Positions 43,619-54,099 of a stretch of 64,000 nt of DNA are shown piece after piece. Within the stretch, counting starts at the first letter, position 1, and each line of letters opens with the position of its first letter. Source of the stretch: Rapana venosa (lineage: Eukaryota; Mollusca; Gastropoda; Neogastropoda; Muricidae); the NCBI GenBank assembly GCA_028751875.1, contig CM054140.1:28198730-28262729 (forward strand), read 5' to 3'. The position numbers were made by a program, and so were the translations under genes. The notes under the pieces were generated by a model, which saw only the letters and a program-made list of their open reading frames with translations, was not told the origin of the DNA and searched no databases.

Positions 43619-44160
43619 TTATTTCGAGGATAATGAATAAGCACACATGTGCTTTTTTACATCCAGTCCCCGCCCGTTAGGGATACATCTTAATAATAAT
43701 AACCCAATACTTATACAGTCTCGCAATAAAAACAAGGGGAAATAACCCTTTTCAAAACAGCTCCCCCCCAACAACCTCCCCCCCCCCCCCCAAAGCAAGC
43801 AATTAAAAAAAAATCCTAAGAATACCCCACCCCAAACCCCCACCCCCCAAAAAACCCTAACCAAAACAAACAAACAAACAAAAGAGAAGGAAAAACCAAA
43901 CCAACAAAAGAGATAAAAAAGAGAAAAACAGACAAACAACAACAAGAACAAGAGCAACAACAAAGCCAAGAAAAATAACACAACCAAACTTAATAAGTCA
44001 TAAAGATAAACATCTACACATTGTCAAATGGTACACATACTTGTTACACATAATTATAAGATATTGAAATAGGGCACTCATTAAAACTTAAGTACAGAGG
44101 CAAGTCCAATAAAGTATTGGAAATATAAAAATATGAATCCTTCATCAGGATATACTATGA
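43619..44160 (-). repeat. Family H dispersed repeat, copy 1
   Basis: Starts on the plus strand with TTATTTCGAGGATAATGAAT, GTGCTTTTTTACATCCAGTC and CCCGCCC. It ends with CATCTACACATTGTCAAATG, TTGTTACACATAATTATAAG and GGCAAGTCCAATAAAGTATT. Copy 2 at 44753-45560 has all of these in the same order. The middle is A/C-rich simple sequence. Confidence 0.85.
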
Positions 44161-44269
44161 CTATAAGCAGGATGATAAAAGGTGAGACAGAGAGTGTGTG
44201 TGTGTGTATTTCAGAGATAATATCCAATATATAAATCCCAAAACAGTATGCGATCCCATCAACACTCAT

Positions 44270-44428
44270 TTTAGATTATACTCGTTTCAAATTATATGTC
44301 ATGATAATGAAATAAATTTAATACCCATACATCCACACAATAAAAACAAGAAACAAACCAAGAAGAAATTTAAAACTATACAGTCGTTTAGGGAGAGAAT
44401 ATGGGTGGGTGAGTGAGTGAGTGTGTGT

Positions 44429-44471
<43 letters not shown>

Positions 44472-44750
44472 AGCGTGTGTGTGTGTGTGTGTTTGAGCGT
44501 GTGTGTGTGTGTGTGTGTGTTTGAGTGTGTGGGGGTGGGGTGGGGGGGGGGGGGGTGTTTCAGGGATAATACTAAATATGTAATACTCACGTAGCACACG
44601 ATCAACACAAACACTTTTTAATTATGTTCATGCAAATTGAATATCATGGTAATAAAATAAGTGCAATACCCATACACTCTCATAATAAAGAGGGGGAAAA
44701 AGCCAATAAAGTCATAAAAAGAACATCTACACATTGTAAGTAATAGAAAC
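44270..44750 (-). repeat. Family H inner fragments with a GT microsatellite
   Basis: Two partial copies (about 44280-44390 and 44620-44745) share CATGATAATGAAATAA- or CATGGTAATAAAATAA-like starts and AATACCCATACA(T/C). The second has AAAAGAACATCTACACATTG. Between them is (GT)n with GAGCGT interruptions (44418-44557). Confidence 0.7.
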
Positions 44751-44752
44751 AA

Positions 44753-45560
44753 ATTCTTTTTTTCCAGGATAATGAATAAGTATTCATGTGCTTTTTTACA
44801 TCCAGTCCCCGCCCATGGGGTCACATTTAAAAATGCACTCAGTACTCATACTTTCAAGCAGAAGAAGCAAAGGGAAAAAACTTTTTTTTAAGAAAAAGAG
44901 AGAAGAAGAAAACAAACAAACAAACAAACAAACAACCCCAGACGAGCAAAAGACAAAACATACCCCAGAACCCCCCCCCCCCCCCCCCAAAAAAAAAAAA
45001 AAAAAAAAAAAACAAGCAAACAAACAAAAAAAAAGGAAAAAACAAGAAAAAAAACCAAACCAAAAAAAAAAAAAAAACAACAACAAAGCAACAAAAAACA
45101 CCCTTCCAAATAAACAAACAAAAAACAAAAAAAACAACAACATCAAACAAACAAATGAGAAAAAAAAACAACCAAAAAACAAACAAACAAACAAACAACA
45201 ACAATTAAAAAAAAGAAAAAAACAGCACCTTTCCCCCCTTCACAAACACACACACACACACACACACACATACACCAAAAACAAAAAACTAACAAGCGAA
45301 AAACCCAAACAAATCACCAACAAAGAACAAAGTAACAACTACAGCAATAACAACAGAGAGAGAAAGAGAGAGAGAGAGAGAGTAAGCCAAACTTATAGAT
45401 CATAAAATTGAACACCTTCATATTGTAGAATAGTACACGTAGTTGTTACACGTGGTAATAAGATATTAAAATAGGAGATTCACTGGAGCTCAAGTACAGT
45501 CAACAAGTCCAAAATAATATTGAAAATCGAAAGTATGAATATGCCCTTTATTAGAATACA
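44753..45560 (-). repeat. Family H dispersed repeat, copy 2
   Basis: Same landmarks as copy 1: AATTCTTTTTTTCCAGGATA, GTGCTTTTTTACATCCAGTC, CCCGCCCATGGGG, then a long A-rich centre, then AACACCTTCATATTGTAGAA, GTTGTTACACGTGGTAATAA and CAACAAGTCC. Lys-rich open frames here are composition artefacts. Confidence 0.85.
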
Positions 45561-45921
45561 CAATAACAATAGAAGGAACTCGGAACTCGGAACTTGTTTA
45601 ATGTACATCGGCCACTGGGCCACAATACACAAGTAGGAGGGAAAAAAGAAAAAAATTCATCACACAAGTTATGTTTCCATACTAGCCAAAAATGTGTCAT
45701 CAAATGTGCATCAAAACAAAATCATCTCACTCATTCACTTCCATTTGACTGTGACAGTGTAGTAAAACATGTAAAAAAACAGCAATGACTGACAGTGTTA
45801 TACAAAACAATTGACATTGTGTGATACAAAACAATTTGAAGCAGACCATCAATCTTCAGAGAGAGGCAGCTAGCCTAATTTCATCACAAGATTTCTTGTA
45901 CCTATAGTCATTTCTTTTCCT

Positions 45922-46284
45922 TGGCTGGAGCTCCGAGGTTCACCAATGGTGAGGTTTTGTATAAGCGACCGTTTTTTGCCCACCATGCAGGTAGCTGCGT
46001 TCCGATTTCGGGGATGTATGCTTGGCATGATCGTGTTTCCATAACCCACTAAAGGCTGACATGAATTACAGGATCTTTAACATGTGTACCTGATCTTCTG
46101 CATGTACACACACACACACACACACACACAGGGAATTAAGGCACTGGCAGGTCTGCAGTTTAAGTTGACCTGGGAGATGGTAGAAATCCCCACCCTTAAA
46201 TAAACAGATACTGCTGAGATTCGAACCCACGACTACACAGACCCATGAGATTGAAGTCAAACAGTATTAATCACTCGTCTATAG
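45922..46284 (-). mobile_element. SINE family C, full-length copy
   Basis: On the minus strand the head is ATAGACGAGTGATTAATAC (A-box-like) and GTCGTGGGTTCGAATCTCAG (B box). The body has CAGACCTGCCAGTGCC, a GT microsatellite and CATGTTAAAGATCCTG. The end is TTGGTGAACCTCGGAGCTCC. A tRNA-derived SINE of about 360 bp; fragments recur at 1097, 7630, 11737, 46670, 48017 and 61196. Confidence 0.85.
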
Positions 46285-46669
46285 CATCAGTCTTGTAGTT
46301 TGGGTGTTTTTTGTTTTTTGTTTGTTTGTGTGGTGTTGTTGTTTTTTTTTTTGGGGGGGGAGGTTGGTCTTTTTCGATCGTCAGCTTTCCCGTGGATATG
46401 CCGAGGGCCTGTCAGTATAGGTAGCATCCCCATCTTCTGGATACTCTGTGCTTGAAATTCCCTCTTTTCTGCCCCTCTCTTTATTTCTGTCTTGTTCCTC
46501 GTCTTCTTACTACCTCCTTCTTGTCTATATTCTGCCTTCTTGGTCCATTCTCCTGCCTTTTTCCCCCAGAAAGACTGAACAGATTTTCTCTCCCATGATG
46601 TGCTGGGCCTAACTTGTTAGGCGTTGAACGGCAGCGCAACGCGACAGACGACAATAGCTGCTGTTTGAG

Positions 46670-46795
46670 CGTCCAAAGAAGCTCCTCAGCTAAAGCTGCT
46701 AGGTTCACCAGTGGTTAGATTTTTTGCACATGTTACTATCCCCCCTCCCCCCCCGAATTTAGGTAGCCTCATTCCAACTTCAGGGATGGTGTCTA
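46670..46795. mobile_element. SINE family C end fragment
   Basis: AGCTGCTAGGTTCACCAGTG, GTTAGATTTTTTGCA, a short C run, then TTTAGGTAGCCTCATTCC: same order as 45925-46010. Confidence 0.65.
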
Positions 46796-46904
46796 AACAT
46801 GACACCTGTCTACATGCCGTTCCAAACGCACAAAAAAATTACCCATGACTACAACAAACCAAACTGAACTGTACTTTAGTTACATCACGCACAAATAAGG
46901 GAGG

Positions 46905-47187
46905 AGGAGTCCCATAACCTATAAGGTCGTAGGGGAGCGAGGCGTCAGAGACCTCACTTCTCTAAGGCCAGCATATTGAGGGCGGCGCCCATCTCCTCTC
47001 CCTCGTTGCTTTACCTTCCCTGACCCTAAAGAGGGCAGGTACCCATTTACAGCTGGGTGAACTGGGGGAACTGTACTGAAGCCAAGGCGCGCAAACGGTC
47101 ACCCATCCAACTGGTAACCACGCTCGACGCTGCTTAACTTGGCTGGGGGAAAGCGAGTGCTCCGACCGCTGTGCTATCCCGTCCCCT
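46905..47187 (-). mobile_element. SINE family E with 5S-rRNA-like segment
   Basis: On the minus strand: GGGACGGGATAGCACAGCGG (tRNA A-box-like), then AAGTTAAGCAGCGTCGAGCG, TGGTTACCAGTTGG and ATGGGTGACCG. The last three follow the 5S rRNA C-box region (AAGCTAAGCAGGGTCGGGC, TGGTTAGTACTTGG, ATGGGAGACCG) closely. The tail has CTCAATATGCTGGCC and CCTTATAGGTTATGGG. This suggests a chimeric Pol III head, part tRNA-like and part 5S-like. Confidence 0.7.
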
Positions 47188-47699
47188 AACAGGAGCTGAA
47201 ATAGGAAATCTTTTTTTTTTTTTTAACTACAAGAAAAAACATACCAGGAACAAGTTTAGTCACAACTATTGAGTAGCTGATGTTTACATTTCTCTTCCGT
47301 TTTTTTTCTTTCTCTCAGATTAGTTGACCTTATGAGATAAGTAGGCTATATCAAGACTGAAACCGTGTCGAGATAGAAAACAATGCAAAGAAACCAGTTT
47401 CATAAAAACAGGCATGCAAAACAGAAAAAGAACACTCATGATATGATTATATAGGATATAATTCTTAGATATGATTATCTAATAATATATGCTCTCAATG
47501 AGGACATACATAAAACATGACAATATTTATTTTAAAAAGTTATTAAAAACATGAGTACAGACAATGACCATGTAAGGTTTCAACAATGTGTGTGTGTGTG
47601 TGCGCGCGCGCGCGCCTGGTATGTGGTGGGTGCATGTGCATATAGTCATGTGCAGACTGATAATGGTCTGTTTGTTGACCTACAGGATTCTTTTTACAA

Positions 47700-47930
47700 A
47701 ATTCTTTTATTTCGAGGATAATGGAATAAGCACTCATGTGCTTTTTTCCCCAGCCAGTCCCTGTGTGTGTGCAGTTTGTAAATTTTGTCATCCGTTCCCA
47801 CCGGCACACAATGGCCTACTCTTCCGAAAAGCGGAACGGGTTTTAACGTGTGCGCAAGATGTTCCGCGTGCGTTTGAACACGGGACCTCGGGTTATAGTC
47901 TCATCCGAATGACTTTCAGGGAGGATTGAC
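47700..47930 (-). mobile_element. SINE family A, 3' two thirds
   Basis: On the minus strand: GTCATTCGGATGAGAC, CCCGAGGTCCCGTG, CATCTTGCGCACACG, GGAAGAGTAGGCCATTGTGTG, ending TTATCCTCGAAATAAAAGAA. Confidence 0.88.
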
Positions 47931-48016
47931 CAATCAAGAGGAAAATATACATTTGAAAATATAGCCAACAATGCCCTCATACCTATTAAAAAAAAAAAAT
48001 TGTTCCTTTTTTTTTT

Positions 48017-48072
48017 CCTGGGCAAGATCTCCGAGGTTCTCCAATAGTGAGATTTTTGCAGATGCAAATAAA
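48017..48072. mobile_element. SINE family C end fragment
   Basis: GGGCAAGATCTCCGAGGTTC and TCCAATAGTGAGATTTTTGC, the terminal module only. Confidence 0.6.
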
Positions 48073-48179
48073 ATAAAATGAACACACTGTTTTCTCTCTG
48101 AGATAAGTGTTAGAATACTACTCACACACATGCACATAAGGTGTGAGATAGGCCTACAGTGTGATTGTCAATACTGAAG

Positions 48180-48330
48180 CACACACGCACACACACACAC
48201 GTGTGTGCGTGCGCACGCGCGCGCGGGGGTGTGTGTGTGTGTGTGCGCGCGCGCGTGCGTGTGTGTTCAATTTAACGTCTGTTCACTCTAAGTGTATTAG
48301 ATGTGTGTGCGTGCGCGCGCGTGTGTGTGT
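48180..48330. repeat. CA/CG/GT alternating purine-pyrimidine tract
   Basis: 48184-48262 is almost perfectly alternating, with a (CG)n-rich centre. A second such block is at 48303-48330. Confidence 0.9.
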
Positions 48331-48779
48331 ATGAAGTCAAGTCAAAGTGATCTTTATTGAGGATAAAAGATTAAGGTTACACAATGTTTTTCATCCTGCC
48401 TTCACGAAAATACTAACAAAAAATCGAGAAGATTGACTCATGAAATCAAGCAAGACAAGCTTAAATTTATTTTGAAAAGAACTGAAAAATAAGAGCAGTG
48501 TGTGTGTGTGTGTGTGTGTGTGAAAGTAGTCGAGGATGAGGGAGAGGATCACTAGGCCTATAGCCTAACCATCTTGTCATGTCCTCATACTGGTCATACT
48601 TTCCCTTTAGTTGATAAGTGTGTATGTTTATAATCAGTAAACATGATTTCATCAAACAACTGCCATTTAGTCAAGTTTTTCAGAAAGAGTCCTTCAGATT
48701 CGTGATAATAAATATTACAATAATATCACCGGCCAACTGTATCCCCCTCCTCCCGGTCATGCCGCTCACGTTGGCGGAA

Positions 48780-48974
48780 ACAGTCGGACACTACCGATGT
48801 CAAATATTCGTTGCTAGTCCCGTGTCACGTGGTACATGTCCTCACAAATAGCAACAGCAAATATGGCGGAGCGTGCACATTGTTTGGGTGATCAAGGATA
48901 ATTGCCATTGCCTCGAATTGGGTTCAGTTTACTGTTCTGTGAACACGCAACTAAAAAGTGAAAGCAATTGAAAT
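48780..48974 (+). promoter_or_regulatory. Candidate promoter and non-coding first exon of the kinase gene
   Basis: A CpG-bearing island in AT-rich surroundings. It has CACGTG (E-box) at 48826-48831 and AATATGGCGGAGC (a YY1-like element, common near start sites) at about 48860. A strong donor GTAAGT at 48975 follows, in plus orientation. It lies 7.5 kb upstream of the kinase acceptor at 56220, with no other plus-strand gene between. Inference from motifs only. Confidence 0.4.
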
Positions 48975-49258
48975 GTAAGTACATCTGTCATAACGTGATA
49001 TTAAAAATTGGCACTAAATCATAAAGCTGATACTGTTGGCGAACTGCATTGGGAAGTCTCACACAGTCTGACTCTGAGGAGTCAGTCAAGACTCCTGTCA
49101 CTAGTGTCAACGATAGCACGAGAGCCTGAGGCGGAAAAGCTTTGCGAGGTGAGGCTTGTTGACCCAGTAGGTAACACAAATACAGTGATAAAATCAGCCT
49201 TGAAAAAAGTCAGCATAGGCATATCACTGTAAATCACCAGTTATTAGTAATATTGCTC

Positions 49259-49262
<4 letters not shown>

Positions 49263-49328
<66 letters not shown>
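49263..49328. repeat. (CA)n(CT)n compound microsatellite
   Basis: CA to 49290 then CT to 49328, ending at a LINE-like 3' tail. Confidence 0.95.
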
Positions 49329-49360
49329 TGTGAATAAATCTTTCGAGTTGAGTTCTCGCT
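49329..49360 (+). mobile_element. LINE 3' terminus fragment
   Basis: TGTGAATAAATCTTTCGAG followed by TTGAGTTC. This matches the 3' end of the LINE remnant at 52970-53005 (TGTGAATAAATCATTTGAG then TTCGAGTTCGAG). Confidence 0.6.
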
Positions 49361-50394
49361 CGATCTCTCTCCCTCTCCCTCTCTGGTATATCTTCTTTTT
49401 ATAAGGGCTAGCAGTTTCTGGTGTCAGTGTGTGGCTGGTTAGAACCAAGACTTACCATGATGGATTTATATGGAATGTTGTGCAAAAGCATACAATTCAT
49501 TGTTGGCTACCACCTTACCCACAGTGAATTTTTTTTTTAAAGATTGCTTTCCAGATTTCAACACAGTCTCCATTCAGTGTAATGATGTAATATTTAATTT
49601 GATGGGCTCTGAGTGAGAGGAAGAGGAATATGTATACATGTATACATATTTTTTGTGTCTTGTCCTCATGTTCTTGTCAGCAGTTTGTTAGTAGACCTTT
49701 CTTGTAAAATGTTATTACCTACATTTTCAGCCAGCTGCAAGTCTGGGGAACCCTGTCAGGGCTAAACAGTATTATTACTTGACAGGAATCTGCATGAACC
49801 TTCCTTACAAGTCATAGAAGACCTAAAAATAAGTTGGGTGTGACACTGGTATCTTTCTTGTCAAATGAAGAAAAGTAGTCCAGAAACACAAAATACAAAC
49901 ACTGGACAAAATGCCACTTCAGGTTTTGTTTTGTATTAATTATCATGACCTGGCGACTGTGATGCATCAGGCTGTTTGTGGTTTATGTATGTCCTCTAAT
50001 AGCTGCTTGTACTACTACCACTGTAGCATTGCAACACATACTGAACACCACACTACTTATCAATACTAGAAACTACTAAACAAATTGTGCTAAAATGCTA
50101 CTGCTTGTTATGAACCACTTCAATACCAAGAAAAAGGCATCCAAGGAATGATATTGTCTGGAGATTATCAAATGCTTTAGTAAAACACTGTTACTCAGCA
50201 ATCTTGGCTTAGATTTAGAATGGTTGACAATGCTTATCTTAACTTGCACATTCATACATTGTAATTTTTCTCTTTTTTTCCTTTTAAGATGCAGATCTAG
50301 TTTCTCTTTGCTGATGACTGTTGCTGATTAAGTATCAGTGCTTACTGAATGTTTTCACTGATTTATAAACCCAGTTTTGACTTATCTTTTACAG

Positions 50395-50396
<2 letters not shown>

Positions 50397-50447
<51 letters not shown>
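50397..50447. repeat. (CA)n microsatellite
   Basis: About 25 CA units, directly against SINE-A sequence. Confidence 0.95.
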
Positions 50448-50448
<1 letters not shown>

Positions 50449-50449
<1 letters not shown>

Positions 50450-50572
50450 GGAAGAGTAGGCCATTGTGTGCTGGTTGGAACAGATGACAAAATTTACAGA
50501 ACTGCATACACGCAGGGACTGGATGTAAAAACGTACATGAGTGCTGATTCAGTTATTCTAGAATTAAAAGAT
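50449..50572 (+). mobile_element. SINE family A, 3' fragment
   Basis: GGAAGAGTAGGCCATTGTGT, GGAACAGATGACAAAATTTA, GGGACTGGATGTAAAAACG, ending TTATTCTAGAATTAAAAG. Confidence 0.85.
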
Positions 50573-50689
50573 AAAAATCAAATAAACACACACACACACT
50601 TACTGAAGTTACTCACACACACACTCTCTCTCTCTCTGTCTTTCTGTCTGTCTGTCTCTCTTGCTCACTCTCTGTCTCTGTCTGTCTCT

Positions 50690-50690
50690 C

Positions 50691-50780
<90 letters not shown>
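50690..50780. repeat. (CT)n microsatellite
   Basis: About 45 CT units with one CCT interruption, ending at a SINE-A head. Confidence 0.95.
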
Positions 50781-50782
<2 letters not shown>

Positions 50783-50783
50783 G

Positions 50784-51080
50784 GGGAAATGGGATAGCCC
50801 GGTGGTTAGCGTGATGCGCTCGTGATCTGCTGACCTGAGTTTGATTCCCGTTCAAGAGCATTTTTCCTTTGGTGTTCACGTTAGTGCTGACTCCACTCCG
50901 CCCAAAAGTCCTTGGGATGAGACTGTAAACCGAGGTCCCATGTGCGAATGCATGCAGAACATCTTGCGCACACGTTAAAACCTGTTCTGCTTTTTAGAAG
51001 AGTAGGCCATTGTGTGCTGATGGGAACGCATGACAAAATTGACAAAACTGCATAAACACTGGGACTGTTAAAGAATAAAT
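50784..51080 (+). mobile_element. SINE family A, full-length copy
   Basis: GGGATAGCCCGGTGGTTAGC (A box) and GAGTTTGATTCCCGTTC (B box) open it. Then GAGCATTTTTCC, TCCACTCCGCCCAAAAGTCC, ACATCTTGCGCACACG and AGAGTAGGCCATTGTGTGC follow. It ends near GGGACTGTTAAAGAATAAAT. Confidence 0.9.
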
Positions 51081-51114
51081 AATAAAGAATAAATACCTGA
51101 CTGATTCTCTCTCT

Positions 51115-51151
<37 letters not shown>

Positions 51152-52060
51152 GTGTGTGAATTTTAATTTTTCATCTCAGTCTGTGTATACAGTATAGCCA
51201 GCCTGAGGGATGGAATGGGGTTGGGGGGGGGGGGTTTAAATGAGAGAAAAATTAGTGTCATGTATGTGTGTGTGTGCACGTGTGCATGTGCTTGTGTGTG
51301 TATGTGTGTGACTTTCTTCTTCTTTAAAAAACCCCCAACTGATTTAATGATCAAACACCTAAACCTACATACTAGAGTGTGGTTAACTTTTAGGGTATTT
51401 GGTTTCTTCCTTAGTTTCCATAAGGGAGGTTAGTTAAGGGGATAAAGTTTCCTGAGAGATTGCTGAAGTTCTAACCTTTTTTAAAATAAATTTTTACTTA
51501 GAACTTTATAAACACCAAGAGTCACAGAAATTGCAGCCAGGAATCTTGGACCAGAAAGAAACCTATCACTTTACTAACTCAGCTACTTTGCTCATCTCAT
51601 AGTACTTTTTTTGTTTGTTGTTATTACCTATAAAGGAAATGTTAAGAAAAAAAAAGGTTTTATAGTTATTCTCTTCTGTTTTTGAAAACACAGTTATTTG
51701 TGAAACTCACCAGCTTTGGCTTTTACATGCTGTGGAAAGTGTTGTCAGAGACTGCCATTGTCTAATGAGAATCTTGCTTTTGCCTGGGCACATTCATTAC
51801 TGGTAGACGGCATATCCCCGAATGGCAGGTGGTCAATATATATCCTGTTGGCGTGTTGCTCACAGCCTGGGCCCATTGACTGTCTGAAACCTGTGGCTGA
51901 TAATCATGCAAGTGCTGTGCCGAGATCGTGACTAGTATTAGTACATCAGCTGATTAAAGCATGTTAAGAATGAAGTTCAAACACATACTCGCATGTTTAC
52001 AAGCATGCATGTACGCACACAAGCATGCATACAATACATGTAGTACATGTATCTAGAGGT

Positions 52061-52061
<1 letters not shown>

Positions 52062-52101
<40 letters not shown>

Positions 52102-52147
52102 ACACACACACACACACACACACTCACTCACTCACTTCACTCACTCA

Positions 52148-52207
<60 letters not shown>
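52062..52207. repeat. (CA)n then (CT)n compound microsatellite
   Basis: CA to about 52123, CACT tetramers, then CT to 52207. Confidence 0.95.
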
Positions 52208-52211
<4 letters not shown>

Positions 52212-52370
52212 ACTTACTTGCAAGCATACACACAAACACATCATACATGCAGGCATGCAGGCATGCACACACACAGGGATGCACACACAGAGGGATGCAC
52301 ACCAAAAAGTTGGTGGTGTTTGTTTTTCTGTTTGTTCTTGCCACAGCAATTCCTTCTTTTTTGTCCATGT

Positions 52371-52372
52371 CA

Positions 52373-52471
<99 letters not shown>

Positions 52472-52479
52472 CTCTTTCT
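52371..52479. repeat. (CT)n microsatellite, about 100 bp
   Basis: Near-perfect CT run that ends exactly where LINE coding similarity begins. Confidence 0.95.
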
Positions 52480-52483
52480 CAAG

Positions 52484-53005
52484 CAGTGAAAGATTTCAAA
52501 TGTACAGACAATTTATGAGTTCGCATGATGTCAAACCTTATCTAAAACTTGATATGGATATACATTTGAAAAGAATTATGTCTAAGTTTAGACTTGGTGT
52601 ATCAGATATAAATGTTCATACCTATCATATAAGCAAGCTTCGGAGGATGAAGTATTTGTGTTGTGCTGTCCAGTATTACAGGATGTTAGGCAGAATTACA
52701 TCCCTGTTAAATATAGTAGACAGCCTAATTTTTTTAGACTGTTTACTCCTGGCATCAAGTCATCCTGAGGTTGTGCACAGCCTTACTTTATATTTGTGTA
52801 AAGCTTTCAGAATAAGTGAGATATTGTTATCCTAAGTCGTAGTTTTGTAGCTGACTTTTTGTTATACAGTAACATTTTGTCGTTACTATTGCTTCCCCCC
52901 CCCCCCCCCCCCCCCCCCAAAAGTACTAAGTAGTTCAGCAACCCCCTTCATGTATGAGCCAATGGCCTTTTTGTGAATAAATCATTTGAGTTCGAGTTCG
53001 AGTTC
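52484..53005 (+). mobile_element. LINE C-terminal remnant with 3' UTR
   Basis: Coding similarity to the end of a LINE polyprotein: DMDIHLKRIMSKFRLGVSDI and NVHTY, then in the next frame EDEVFVLCCPVLQDVRQNYI and FFRLF, then back to LYLCKAFRISEILLS with a stop at 52835. This is the metazoan L2/CR1-type pattern after the RT domain (INVHKYR, EDExHFVLxCP). Two frameshifts make it a pseudogene. The 3' UTR has a poly-C run (52895-52918) and ends TGTGAATAAATCATTTGAG with GTTCGA repeats. 5'-truncated at a CT microsatellite. Confidence 0.75.
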
Positions 53006-53031
53006 TGTGTGTGTGTGTGTGTGTGTGTGTA
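53006..53031. repeat. (GT)n microsatellite at LINE 3' end
   Basis: Thirteen GT units directly after the LINE tail. Confidence 0.9.
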
Positions 53032-54099
53032 GTATTGTGTTGTTTGTCAGTATTGTGTGGTGGATAAGTTATAGAAAAATTCATATTATGTACATGAATT
53101 TTAATTTTGAAACTTGTTGTAGAAGTAAGTAAAGACATGTCATACCTTGAAAAATTAGAGTTGCAGGAAATTAATTAAGTTGTTTTGTGTTTTTAATCTG
53201 AAGACTTGTCAAAACCAAATATATTATGTGGACTTAAAATTTTGAAGCACTGGCAAAATTGAGTGCGTGCATGCATACATGTATGTACACCTGAGAGTGG
53301 GAGTTCTAGTGCAGTTAATGAGTTATTTGTGTGTGTCATTGGTATGATATAATATATAAAGCGAGAGGGTAAGAGAGAGAGAGAGATAGTGGTTGTTGCT
53401 GCTAAATAGTGCTCAGCAAATGTTTTTGCTATAGATAACATGCACTACACCCAAGCACTTTTCATTAACAACATTTTCCCAAAAGAATCGGCAACAAGTG
53501 AACAACCACCACCTTTGATCTTGTCAGTTACTAACTACCTTTCAATGACCAATCAAAATGCGTCTTACACTAGAGCAGCCAATCAGGAAACAAATTATGT
53601 ATGAACAACTTAATTCCATGGAAATATAAGCCAATGGCTGCTTTTTCACTTGTACAATGTTTCCCTTCTAAGAAAATGGTTTGGGTTTTTTCTGAACAAG
53701 ACAATGATTTATGAAACAAACAGCAATTAATATTCTAATTAATTAATTGAATTGTTTTCAATGTTATTTTTCCTTCCAGAAACCAGAAGTCATAGATCAC
53801 TGTGATTTGTAGGGAAGACTTATTCTGGAAGAGTTTTTCCTTTATTCACTTGACAACACAAACACTGAAAACACAAACATTGTATCAGAACTAAAATCTA
53901 TATTCATACCCAAACTAAGCATCCAGCTTAACACAACTGTTTTTTTCTTTTTGAAATTGATTCCTTCGTCTTGCCCCCCTCCCCCAAATAAAAACCAAAA
54001 CCACAAAAAAAAGCAGTAGCAACAAAAACAGCAAAACCCTACTTGATGTGCCCAAAACACAGCTTGTGTAAAATGCACCGCATCAGGAACAACAACACT

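Noticed and set aside
44788..45405. Lys/Asn-rich 205-codon open frame
   Set aside because: It lies in A-rich simple sequence within family H; openness follows from base composition, and there is no domain.
47080..47150. Possible 5S rRNA gene
   Set aside because: Only the C-box part resembles 5S; the rest of a 120-base 5S is missing and the segment sits inside a SINE body.
52047..52480. Open frames of His-Thr and Ser-Leu repeats
   Set aside because: These are translations of CA and CT microsatellites. Only the part after 52484 has LINE similarity.
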